A DNA stretch of 64,000 nucleotides from Ectocarpus siliculosus. Lineage: Eukaryota; Sar; Phaeophyceae; Ectocarpales; Ectocarpaceae. The DNA is taken from positions 1 through 64,000 of the forward strand of contig FN648430.1 of the NCBI GenBank assembly GCA_000310025.1. The letters are read 5' to 3'. Below the pieces are notes generated by a model that had not been told where the DNA came from, ran no database searches, and saw nothing but the letters and a program-made list of their open reading frames with translations. Position numbers and translations under genes: made by a program. Positions 33,478 through 43,225 of the stretch are shown piece after piece. Positions within the stretch are counted from its first letter, which is position 1. The number at the start of each line of letters is the position of its first letter.

Positions 33478-33914
33478 ATGGATTCCATCACCGACACCTC
33501 GTACACCCGAACCATGACGACCGTAGACGGCAGGGTCATTCGGAAACATTATGACGGAAACCCGCAGCAAGACACAACGGCCTTTACCGTCACGTTCAAC
33601 CACATTCCACTACAGCCGAAGATGTTGGCACCTTCTGATGAGGAGGGGAACACAGCGAACACGGATGATGATGATGAAGACAGCGGAAATACTTTGCTAC
33701 TCGTGCGACAGACATTGCTCTTGACGGTCCCGTAGCTCCCACGAGGTCACGCAAGTATGAGTATAGCGACCCCAGGGACAGGCAGCCTCGGAAGAAACAA
33801 AGGACTCGGTCGGTGTCGTGGGCTTCACATGCCTATCAAGTATACTTCGACGAGAGGGATGCCGCCCGTGTGGTTGGTGATACTCTGCGGGGCCGGGGAA
33901 AGGAGCACCTATGA
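33478..33914 (+). pseudogene. N-terminal fragment, possibly of a KDZ-type DNA transposase
   Basis: The ATG at 33478 opens MDSITDTSYTRTMTTVDGRV and reaches an acidic stretch (NTDDDDEDSGN), then stops at 33735. A second frame, shifted relative to the first, continues from about 33690 with ALDGPVAPTRSRKYEYSD, RQPRKKQRTRSVSWASHAY and QVYFDERDAARVV to a stop at 33914. The two frames look like one original N-terminus broken by a frameshift or joined by an unseen intron. Basic/acidic tracts followed by YFDERD remind me of the start of proteins associated with KDZ (Kyakuja-Dileera-Zisupton) transposons. I cannot confirm this, and it could be an unrelated gene start. Confidence 0.35.
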
Positions 33915-34203
33915 ACAGTACGGTGTGCTAGTAAGCAGTAAGCCTGTATGTCTTCAGCGTGGATGTCAAAGAGAAAAAATGAGACACGTTGGACTGGACT
34001 GTGTGGGAATGTTGTATAATTTTTGAGGATGCCGTGGTTATCACACTCATGAACGCCAATGTATCATATATATATACATAAACCGCCTATGGCATATTGC
34101 TGGTATGTATTTGAGGAAGTTCTTCGAATAACGTACGTCCTGGAAGGATCGTCGGAGCACGATCTTGGCCGATACATTTTGTAGGATGGTGGAAGTCGTT
34201 GGT
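33915..34203. other. Intergenic, nothing recognised
   Basis: AT-richer sequence with a short (TA)n run near 34070. No gene or repeat was assigned. Confidence 0.5.
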
Positions 34204-35345
34204 CATGTTGTTGGTTGCAACGTTCATTTTTTTTTATGTATATAATATAGAGTATCCACTATGGATTGACGCGGAATTTTGACCTTTGAGGACTGACGCC
34301 AACATAAAGTAACGGTTGAGGGTTTTGACGGGAAAAAAATCGCACCGCGTGTGACCGTTGGCACGTGGGAGGGAAAAAAATATATGGTGGTATAGAGTTG
34401 ACGCAAGTTGACGCGTTAACGCCGGTCATGTTCACGACCCCGGGTTGGTTCGGGATGCCACCCAGGGTCGACATGCTGAAGCGAAGACTCACACTCCCAG
34501 GCTCCCAGGAGACTAGGTGTACCCCTCCGCCTCATCCCGCCGACCTTCCTTCTTTTGCCGCGGCGACTTCCCAGGCGTCAAACTGACGTTGCTGATGAGT
34601 GAGGCAGCTGCTCGCTGTAGTGCTGTGTACCGATGTCACTGCGGCAGCAGAGCACCGAACCCCGTGAGGGGGCGGGCGAAATGCACCTACTGACTGGCCA
34701 AGTCCGTGTACCCTCCCTTAATCCTCTATATGTGCTCCCTTCCAGGGCGGGACTCCCCCGATTACTGCCTATGCCCCTTTTTGCTGCTGAAAGCCCGTGC
34801 GCCATCGCGATGGCTCACCTACCGAACGCGCGCGCCGAACACGCGAGTCCGGCCACTGGGCCGCCGTGAGAACTGCCGAGACGTGTGTGTGCAGGACCGC
34901 TAGGAGCAATCCGTAGGCATGGCCAATATGTTCGCTGCTGACCGCGCTCCTTTCGTGATTTGGTGATGGTAACAGAGCACAGAGAGCAAGCGTGTGTGAG
35001 CCACAGTCTGGCGACATTTGAAGTGTCAATCTCTTCGCGTCGGTTTAAGTGTTGACCATTTTTCACAAAAATTTCGCCGTCAGAGTTTTCCTCCAAAAAC
35101 GCGGCGTAACCTCGTCACGTCAAAACTTCCTGAAATGTCAATATTTCACGTCATTTCAACAACACGTGGATTCCCACTAATACAACGAATGAATACGCCA
35201 AATGCATGGTTGTTCATGTGTGGAGCATGTTGTTGGTTGCAAGGTTCATTTTTTTTATGTATATAATACAACGAATGAATAAGCCAAATGCATGGTTGTT
35301 CATGTGTGGGTCATGTTGTTGGTTACAACGGTCTTTATAATGCCA
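34204..35345 (+). repeat. ~88-bp tandem repeat, three copies, the first split by a transposon
   Basis: Units begin CATGTTGTTGGTT near 34204, 35227 and 35309 and run through ATGTATATAAT, ACAACGAATGAATA and GCATGGTTGTTCATGTGTGG. The first unit is interrupted after ATGTATATAAT by the 932-bp element. The second unit shows the uninterrupted target at about 35257-35277. Confidence 0.85.
34247..35178 (-). mobile_element. 932-bp non-autonomous TIR transposon, copy 2
   Basis: Same family as 20074-21003, inverted. Ends are ATAGAGTATCCAC and GTGGATTCCCACT with AAT duplications at 34244-34246 and 35179-35181. The adjacent tandem repeat unit keeps the empty site ATGTATATAATACAACG, which confirms both ends and the 3-bp duplication. 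The two copies differ by scattered substitutions and indels, so they are not a recent pair. Confidence 0.9.
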
Positions 35346-35652
35346 GAGAATGAATAATGAATCATAACAAGCACCTTGGTTCTGCGATGGATATGCCCTT
35401 GAGGGGATTTCCTTCACGCTTTAGGTTCTCTGGGATATCACAAGGCACACGTACATGTCCACCCCGACCTTGTACCCGGTTTTCATGCTAGTGGTCACCA
35501 CAATCACCGCGTGTCGTCAGTGTTGACCTTCCCACGCCAGCTCACGTGAAGAAGCCCAGCATCACATGGTCATACAGGGGGATGTGAACACAGGTCTATC
35601 ACTCATTCTCGACGTCTGAAGGTGGTGATACCAACACCAGCGATACTGCGGA
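35346..35652. other. Possible 5' non-coding part of the older Gypsy element
   Basis: No LTR matching the right end was found here and no gene is visible. It may belong to the leader of the element starting at 35653. Confidence 0.3.
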
Positions 35653-38158
35653 GTGATGATTTGTGATTACTGTTCACTTCTCAATGGCACAGACAACATG
35701 AACAACCAGCAGCAGTACCCGCAGGGAGGACCGCCCCCTCCGCCGCCTAGGGGACCGCCTCCTCAGCAACCTCAACAGCAGGGAGGGCCACCCCTTCCAA
35801 TGCCTGGAGGGCCGCCCCCTCCGCCGCCTGGAGGACCAATTCCTCAGCAACTCCACCAGCAGGGAGGGCCGCCCCTTCCACTGCCGGGAGGGCCGCCCCC
35901 TACTCCGCCTGGAGGACCGCCTCCTCAGCAACCTCAACAGCTGGGAGGACAGCTTCCTTTACCGCCTGGAGGACCGCCTCTTCAGCAACCTCCACAGCAG
36001 GGAGGAAAGCCTCCTCCGCCGCCTGGAGGACCGCCTCCTCAGCCGCCTGGGGGACTACTGCCTCAACAACGCCAACAGCAGGGACGACTGCCTCCTTTGC
36101 CGCAGGGAGGACCGCTTCCTCCACCGGGAGGGCCTCCGCCTTTGCAACTCCAACAGCAAGGAGGGCAGTTTCCTCACAATGATGGACGACAACCACCTCA
36201 ACATCTTCATCAGCCAGGAGAGCCACTTCTGCCGACACCTCCGCAACAGGGAGGACCATCCCCTCGTCAGGGCGGATTTCCAGCACACTACCCACAGGCG
36301 GGAGGACCTCTTCAGCACCAAGGAGGCTTCCGCCATTCATGGGGCGTTCCTCATCAGCTGGCACCGTCCCACGGACAGTTTTCGTCCCATGCGAACGTTG
36401 ACGGATGACGTCCCCACATGCCCTATAGCTGGGGAGGCTTCCCGTCGCAGGGAGGGTTTCATCAACAACCTCAGCCATTCCCCAACCACGGAGGGGGGGG
36501 ACAGCCGCATTCTGGGGGGTCCAGGTCATGGCTTCTCGCCTCTACAACATGGAGGGGGAGTGGGGTCTGCGCCTCACGGATACGGATACAACGGAGGATG
36601 CTATGGACCGTCACCCTTCTCCTCGGTGTATGCGGTCAACATGGCGGACCCTAAAGAGCGTCGCCAAGTGTGGGAAGGTATCAAGAAACGCATCGTCCAA
36701 GGTACGGGAGAAGGAGGTTTTGAAGGACCCCCGTTGCAGATCAACACGAAGGACACACCCATTTTGAAGGCTCGACATGATCCGCTGGTCTTCCAAGACG
36801 TCGTCACAAAGGTGTACGCCATGGAGTCCGGTGCGGTAGTGAAGTTTCCGCCTGATCGCATGGCTACTCATCCAGTTTCGGGACATCAGGTGGTTCATCC
36901 CGAACCCGATGATTTCACTCCGGCGCGAGTGGAAATTCTCCTTGGGTTGCTGCCACAGGAAATGGCAGTCGTCACAGAGTACCATGCATCGCGGGGCCAA
37001 GAAATGCTAGTCCACGATGTGAGGGGTGGAAAACGGTATGTACCTCAACAGAGGTGACGGCACTGGATCTCCTGAGGCTCATGACAGAAAAAGAAGCACA
37101 GAAACATGCTACGCGTCATGCAGCCATCGCAGCATTCAACGGTATAGTGTTGGGATTCAAGAAGTCGTGGTTGGCGGCGCAAGTGCGAATGGTGCAGTAT
37201 TTCCGAGCCTCAAACCTTGACCCGGAGGCCCCGTACGCCACAGAAGAAGGTTACGTCTGGCAACTACTCTCTATGAATGGCCTTCAAATCTTGGAGGAGA
37301 AAGCGTTGCAGTTGTGCTTTCCTCAATGGGGAGACAGGATGCCACGCGACGCTCAATTGCTCACGATCAAAGAACGCTACCGATAGCAGCTCGACAACAT
37401 GCCAACCATCCGACATGAGCTGGGCTCGCCTTACATGGCCAGGAGGGGAGCACTCACCAAGGAGATATTCACAAAGTTCTCCCAACACCTTAGCCCACGA
37501 TGCAGGACGTTACAAAACACCGACGTCTCAGGCATCGGCTAAGATGAATGCATTGGCATCCAACAAACTGACTTTGCAAACCCGTCAATACCCGGCGACA
37601 TGGAAGGTCGAGGCTAATCAGTCGGCCTTGTGCATGGTGGAGGAACCTACGGCTAAGGGTAATCTCCATGAAGAGGAGCACATCACAGCCATGGAAGACC
37701 ACTCGGCAGGATCGAGGCAACGAGGCAACCAGGGAGGCTACAAAAGAGAGGGAGGCGGACGGGAGACCCAACAGACATTCAAACGTCACAAGGACCACAC
37801 TGATCGAGCGACTTCTCAACGTCAACAGTCCCGCACTTTCTCTCCGGGAGTGACCCCAGACAAGGGAAAACAGAAAGAACGCAGGACCTTCCAGAGGAAC
37901 CTCCAGGAGGATGCACCGAAGCCAGAGGACTCCGCAGAGAACATTAAGAGGTATATCATGCGCTCAAAGACTTGCTTCTTCCACGCCAGAGGAGCATCTT
38001 GTCCTCACATGGCTGAGCAATTATTTTGCAACTACAGTAATGAAAAAGTACCCTTTGGAATCTACCCCTACAAGGAGAGGGTCTCAGCGAAAGTACATCT
38101 CGCTATGATCACTTTGGAACAACTCTCGCGTGAGGACGAGGAGACAGGGGTGATGTGA
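35653..38158 (+). CDS. Gag region of the older Gypsy element (fossil)
   Basis: It opens with about 200 residues built from GGPPPPPPGGPPPQQPQQQ-like units, a low-complexity tract unlike the RS-rich start of its relative. Downstream are helical blocks (KERRQVWEGIKKRIVQ; LLRLMTEKEAQKHATRHA; YATEEGYVWQLLSMNGLQIL) and a GALTKEIFTKFSQHLSPR segment. The last parallels GTITEGLYRKFVDVLSAR of the young Gag. Near the end TCFFHARGASCPHMAEQLFC is a Cys/His cluster in the position of the CCCH finger. In the family these would form the particle and bind RNA. This copy is a fossil, broken at several points. Confidence 0.7.
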
Positions 38159-38319
38159 GGGAGGCCCTGCCAGAGGAGATGGACTTTGAAGACGAGGAGG
38201 GAGAGCACTCATCGTCCCACTGAGGGTGCGCCCTAGGAGCAAGACTCCTGGGGAACACACAGGATAGGCATCCAACGCGGGAGTCCTGCGACAGCGCCCT
38301 GGACAATGAAGTTGCCGTT

Positions 38320-38580
38320 GTGACTCCCAAAAACAAGACAGTTCCGCCACCTCGAGGGTCCCAGCAAGCATTGGTCAAAGCGAATCTACGGAATAAACAA
38401 ACAAGACAAAAGACTCAGGCAGTGGAGGTGCTGGTGGACTCGGGTGCGGGAGGAGGCCATTACGCGTCTTGGACGTTCATTGAAGGAGTGAAAGAAAAAA
38501 CCAGTATGGAGGAAAGAACATGGTGTCAACGAGGGGAAGGGGCCGACTACGAGCAGCTAATCCGAGTGACAGTGGAGTAG
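38320..38580 (+). CDS. Retropepsin fragment of the older Gypsy element
   Basis: It contains VEVLVDSGAGGGHYAS, the aspartic protease active-site signature (D-S-G), in a frame of 86 residues. The following sequence to 38819 shows only short degraded frames. Confidence 0.75.
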   Translation: MTPKNKTVPPPRGSQQALVKANLRNKQTRQKTQAVEVLVDSGAGGGHYASWTFIEGVKEKTSMEERTWCQRGEGADYEQLIRVTVE

Positions 38581-38819
38581 CTCCGATGACCATTTGAGGG
38601 ACATGCGTGCTGTTCTTAGTCTTTCTACACAGTGGAAGATCAAGCAGAGGAAGACGTTCGACAATCACCGCCGTCTGAAGTGCTGGCAATGGAGGCTCTG
38701 GAACTAGGGTCAACAGCGTGGGAGGATGATGGGACGTTGACATGGCCCATCTATGTTGACCAAGAAATCAACGTACCTGGCAGCGTGAGTGGGGAGTTTC
38801 GGCAAATTGTTTCGTTTTG

Positions 38820-39793
38820 GTCAGACAAAATGGTCAGACAAAATTGCCCAGACAAAAATTGGAATCAAAAGATCCGAAACGAGGCTCAGATTTTTTGTCG
38901 GCATGACGTGGCAACGCCCCCCCCGCTGATTGGCCGAAAGACTCGCGTGCACCGTTCCCCACGCCGCTTCTTCCCTTTTGTCTACACGAACGGAAAGAGA
39001 TGTCGTTGTGCTTGGTTGGCTGCTGCTATCATCCAAGGTGCCGGGAGCATCCACCAGGGGTGTTGCCACCGCAGAGAAGTACCCCGTGTAAAGGCTTCTT
39101 GCAAGCAAACTCTCAGCCGCTTGCGAAAGAGAGGGGTGGCGGTTCATTCAAAAGCAGCAGCAGCAGCGGCAGCTAGCAGCAGCGGCACAGCTTGAGCCGA
39201 GTGCAGCAGTCACGCTCACACTTCTTACACAGCGATTTTATAAGCAGCATTGCAAACCGCAGCAGCTGTCTAGAGGGCGTGGAGCCCATAGAGAGTAACA
39301 CAAGGCAACTTTTGGGCTACCTCCCAGCAGTTCGAGTGGCCTACAGCTCATGGTCTGGGTGTTCTCCTGAACTGGTTGTAGACAAGAGAGTTGCTCTATT
39401 TTGAGGCTGATGACACTTGTCTCATCCCACCCTTGCCTTCCCCATCGATCACCTCATACATACACATATTATGCTGTAGACACACACCGCCAGCATCGGA
39501 GGAGGAGTAGGTCCGTCGTCCAGTGGTCGTGGTGTGGTGACAGGAGGCTCGGACGAGTCTGTCTGTACCCTGCCATACCATCTTGTGGGTTCCTACTACA
39601 CTACGACGCTGTTGCTGCTAAAAAATCTGGACGTATTTGAACAGGAACCCTCGCCTCAGATAAAGTGAGGGTGGAGAGAGGCTTTTGTCTGAGCCGCGGG
39701 AGAAAAGTGGGCCAGCCTCAGACAAATAAAACCGTTACCGGCTACACATTCCAAAAAAAACGACCCTCTTTTTGTCTGAGCAGTTTGTCTGAC
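38820..39793. mobile_element. TIR DNA transposon, non-autonomous, 974 bp, nested in the older Gypsy
   Basis: The left end GTCAGACAAAATGGTCAGAC matches the reverse complement of the right end, GTCAGACAAACTGCTCAGAC. Each end carries two CAGACAAA boxes. No transposase frame is present inside. It contains a CAG/GCA microsatellite near 39157-39190. It splits the Pol part of the Gypsy fossil, so it is younger than it. No clear target duplication was identified. Confidence 0.75.
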
Positions 39794-39899
39794 GCAAAAA
39801 AAAAAATTCCGAAGCGGTCTAGTGTCGAGGTGGATGCACGTGTAAAAGGTCCAATACCGTTTACCAAAACTCTGGTGTTGGTTTGGCCGGTGGCACCTT

Positions 39900-40709
39900 T
39901 TGATATGGAAAAGGGATCAGTATGTGGCAGTGGTTGCTTGGGCCCAACGTACGACGCCGGATGAGAGCCTTCCAAACAAAGAGTCAGCATACCAACTGCT
40001 CTTTGGACGGGCGCCAAGGACAGTGTTTGATCACATGTCGCCATCACTGGACCACTCGGGCCCAGCATTGCCGTTGGAAAGGACGGTGGAGGAAACGAGA
40101 AGGAAGACTGTGGAAGTGATGCAAATCCTAAACGTGAGACAGGAAAATCGGAATAGACACCGCGAACTCCAGAACGCGAGGATCAAACGTGCATCGCCAG
40201 GCACCAAGGCTACGGTGGGCGACAAGGTATTGGTCAAGGAGAGCGCCAGTAAACTCTACCGGGATGGCGTCCACCCTAAACTTGCCCATGACCACTTCAC
40301 AGGACCGTGGCAAGTCGTACACGTCGTGAGAGAGGGGTTGAGCTTTACTGTAAGACTGCCTGGACGTCAAATCCGCCAGAGGACGGTGGCAGCCACGGAC
40401 TTCAAGCCGTTTCATTCTCGACCACAAGACATCAGATATCCATTCGAAGATGAGTTTGGTCATTTTGTATGGTCGCCGGATTTAGGATTAACTGAAGACT
40501 CCGTCGTCGCGGCACCTCTGCATACTTTGGTGAATAGACGGGTGGTCCAGGGCGCTGGAGGAATAGCGTCCGCATGGGCATGGGGTATAGAGGAAAGTAT
40601 CGGGATGGCACCACTTCTCCGTGGATCACCGAAGACACTACCAGGGACAGTTTCTCGCCTCTGCAACTTGATGTTTTTCATGCCCTGTGGGAAGACTTTC
40701 ACGGGGTGA
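39900..40709 (+). CDS. Integrase C-terminal region of the older Gypsy element
   Basis: An open frame of 269 residues with the family's post-core features: AYQLLFGRAPRTVFDHM, a long helical ENRNRHRELQNARIKR segment, GDKVLVKES, HFTGPWQVVHVVREGL (an SH3-like integrase C-terminal fold) and ATDFKPFHSRPQDIRYPF. The same order is found in the young element around 23.95-24.45 kb. It is a fossil, and its reading frame is uninterrupted only over this part. Confidence 0.8.
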   Translation: MIWKRDQYVAVVAWAQRTTPDESLPNKESAYQLLFGRAPRTVFDHMSPSLDHSGPALPLERTVEETRRKTVEVMQILNVRQENRNRHRELQNARIKRASPGTKATVGDKVLVKESASKLYRDGVHPKLAHDHFTGPWQVVHVVREGLSFTVRLPGRQIRQRTVAATDFKPFHSRPQDIRYPFEDEFGHFVWSPDLGLTEDSVVAAPLHTLVNRRVVQGAGGIASAWAWGIEESIGMAPLLRGSPKTLPGTVSRLCNLMFFMPCGKTFTG

Positions 40710-40789
40710 ATATCGCACCACGTCCCCGGGACCGCCATCGCGAGGAGAACGCGAAGTAGCAACGCGGACCGAAGCTCTCGCGGAATTTC

Positions 40790-40992
40790 CCTGTGGAACC
40801 ATGGTTGGACGCGAGCCCATGGATCAAGAGAACAACATTGTGCTCAACAGAGGGAAGGTCTGTGATTTTTATGATCCGTATTGGAGAGTGGAGATCAGCG
40901 ACGGAGATTGGGAAGAGCTCAATCGCAGGGAGCTAAGGCGTGGAATGGATCTTGTCACCAGACTCCCACCGCTGACCGCTCAAGAATCGTGA
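40790..40992 (+). CDS. Tudor/chromo-like module, older Gypsy
   Basis: It ends FYDPYWRVEISDGDWEEL, then NRRELRRGM. Aligned to the young element it shares YWRV..S...WEE..R.EL. The aromatic-rich beta pattern (Y-W-R-V, then D-G-D-W-E-E-L) is what small methyl-lysine or methyl-arginine reader folds look like, but that is inference. Conservation in two elements of clearly different age supports a functional domain. Confidence 0.6.
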
Positions 40993-41517
40993 AGTCGTAC
41001 ACTGCCAGCCATCCTTCCGTCCTCCATGCGGGAAGCTGGGTGTGTGTGTGACGGCAGTGTTACGAATGAGGAGTTCCAAGATCGTCTTCTACAGCGGAAG
41101 ATCGTCCTCAACAGTCGGTGATCGTCGGTCAAGATGCAAGATCGTCGTCATAGTTGTCGGTCTGTGGAGACTGTTTGTGGAAGAACATCTTCAACAGTGG
41201 AAGATCACCTTCTTCAGTGGACGATCGCCTTCTTCAGTTCGAGATCGTCATCGTCAAGGAGTCCGGTATACGGTGGCCAAAGTACTAACGGCCGTCATTC
41301 GGGGTCGATGACTTCAGCAATGTAACATCGACGTCGAACACACCGGCAATTGTCTTCTCGAGGTTCAAATCCATGTTTTGTGGTTTAACCTGGGGAGGGC
41401 GGTATCTTCCCTTTTCAGATCTATATTCCCGGCGTGGTATGATCTGAGGAGGGAGAAGCGCACGTTCTGCTACCTCCTTAGCATTTTGTGCTTTTCAACA
41501 CATGTATGCTGGGGGGG
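40993..41517 (+). repeat. 3' non-coding region with AAGATCGTC-type short repeats
   Basis: From about 41075 to 41255 a degenerate ~25-30-bp motif recurs: (G/C)AAGATCGTC.TC.ACAGT(C/G)G. The remainder is unremarkable. It sits between the end of Pol and the candidate LTR. Confidence 0.6.
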
Positions 41518-41983
41518 TGTCACGGTAGCATGAACGGGCGCTAAATACTGAGATTCATTCCGTTTCACGATGGTTTGAGGAGGGGTAGGGTATACCCCAG
41601 GGTGTACCTGAATCATTGGCGGAGCCCCTCTAGAGCTCCGCCTCAACACGTGTTTTGGGTGATCGCTCACTGTTAACACGGCCAATCTCGGAAGAGGAAC
41701 TTTGACCCACCCGCTAAGAAGCAACCAGTCTGTGAGTCAAAACATGAGAGGTAGATCTGGATAGATCTTGCCTAGGCCCCCCTTGCTGATCCCACCTTGA
41801 TTAGACCCACAGGGCTAGATCCACCGGGATTGTATCCCTTTGCTAGCCCCCAACTTGAATCCAATGGTGAGACACCATGAAACTTACCATGAAATGGATG
41901 AAACTAATTGAACCCTAGCCAGTGCTTGTTACGCTAACCATGTGAGCTACCCTAAGCGATAGCGCTATAACCACTCTGTGACA
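41518..41983 (+). repeat. Candidate 3' LTR of the older Gypsy element
   Basis: It starts TGTCACGG directly after a seven-G run that could serve as the polypurine tract, and ends GTGACA. The TGTCAC/GTGACA termini are a perfect 6-bp inverted repeat. Length 466 bp is close to the 433-bp LTR of its relative. No second copy or target duplication was seen, so this is tentative. Confidence 0.45.
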
Positions 41984-43225
41984 CCACGACGAGGACGATT
42001 CCGAAAATCAAACAATACTTTTTCGAAAAGCTTTCCTCGAGACAGTTCCAATGCAGCCATTTCCGGCCTCGCCACTCCTTCTGGTGTGGAATAATCAGGC
42101 TTTGGAAATTGGTCCAGGGGGCATGGTATCTTATGCAACTGCTGTGCTGTGAGATCAGTTGATTCGATTCTCCTCTGCGCCATATTTTTTCTTCCCACCA
42201 CCCATTTTTTCTCTTTCTTTTTCCTCCGAGATTGCGATGTACTCCTTTGAAAACATTTTTGGCCGTAAAAAACAGAATACCGAGTAAACCTCTGCGAAAT
42301 ATGGCGTGTCAGAGATTGGAAAGTTTTTTTCTTTCGATGTCAAGACAGCAACAACAACTGAGAAAAGGCGGTCGCAGCGGGTCCCCCAATGCCGCGCTAC
42401 TGATGCGAAACGAAGAGGTCACCAGTAGTATGCATAGCAGAGCGAAGGGATATGCATGTGCGTCTTCATATATATATTGCGTCTCACCCACTCCCCCCCC
42501 CCCCCCCCCGCTTCTACCGTCATGTTCTCGAACGTCCTAGGGCCAGCCAACCACGGCATTCCCGTGTCAGAGGAAGAGGCCATACAGAGCGTGACCTTCA
42601 ATCAGGTCCACCGATGCAAGCGCACCACCCCATAGCTCAGTTACGGTCGGGTTAAGTGAACTCTCCGGAGTAAATGCGAGATTTTGTTCAGAAGTGGTGC
42701 CCAGTGATTCGAAAAACAGAGTATGATGGAACGTTCATGCCCGACCCGCGACACCTCTGTCCACCGAGAACCGATGAAGGTCTGCTACGGCACCTGCTGT
42801 CAGAGTCGTGCATAACATCGTCGATCACTCCGGCATAGCGCCACGCAAGTTTTGAGTAAATCGCTCCTATTTGAATTTGAACGGAAGGAACGATGGAATA
42901 CCTTGTTTCGAGAGCTGTTCATTCGTTCATTTATGAGACTCAACCAAAGCGTATGCATGCAATAGAAGGAAGGAACGGGGGGACCTGCAGGCAACTCTTC
43001 CTCGCGATGCATTGCTTGTGGAAGGAGTAGAGAATTTTGACGCACGCGCACCGGTACTGCTGTTGGTTTGAGGGTCTCACATGTTGTAGCGTTAGCCTTT
43101 AGTGCAAGACAGAGGGACGTCGCAAGGTGAACCGATAGTGTGCAATTAGCGAACATCTCGTGATGCCAAGCAACAGCGCCGGGGACGAAGGGTTATTGTC
43201 CTTGAATTGTTAACGCCGCTTCCCT
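41984..43225. other. Intergenic, no gene recognised
   Basis: It holds a C run near 42490-42509 and a perfect 7-bp inverted repeat (GCACCAC at 42622, GTGGTGC at 42694). I considered that inverted repeat as a tRNA and rejected it. Open frames are short and overlap in all directions. Confidence 0.5.

Larger units (their letters stand above)
35653..41983 (+). mobile_element. Older Ty3/Gypsy element of the same lineage
   Basis: Plus strand. A Gag-like region starts with a Pro/Gly/Gln-rich tract. A protease motif VEVLVDSGAGGGHYAS (about 38430-38475) matches the DTGAGGGNYIS of the young element. The integrase C-terminal region (about 39990-40480) aligns with the young element through YQLLFGRAPRT, TVGDKVLVKES and TDFKPFHSRPQDIRYPFEDEF. 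The Tudor-like module is near 40860-40935. A candidate 3' LTR is at 41518-41983. No matching 5' LTR was found. The element is old and heavily broken (many breaks) and is interrupted by a DNA transposon. Confidence 0.85.

Noticed and set aside
20080-35178. The two ~930-bp inverted copies as long terminal inverted repeats of one 15-kb transposon
   Set aside because: Each copy has its own terminal inverted repeat and AAT duplication, and copy 2 has a neighbouring empty site, so they are independent insertions.
36055-36529. Minus-strand frames opposite the Pro/Gly/Gln tract
   Set aside because: Shadow frames of low-complexity codons in the Gag region.
41880-41985. tRNA-like A and B boxes on the minus strand (TAGCTCACATGG, GGTTCAATTAG) as a SINE
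   Set aside because: No acceptor or T-arm pairing could be drawn, and the span fits the end of a candidate LTR better. Kept only as a weak possibility.
42622-42700. 79-nt segment with a perfect 7-bp closing stem as a tRNA gene
   Set aside because: No T-loop TTC motif or cloverleaf arms; probably a chance inverted repeat.
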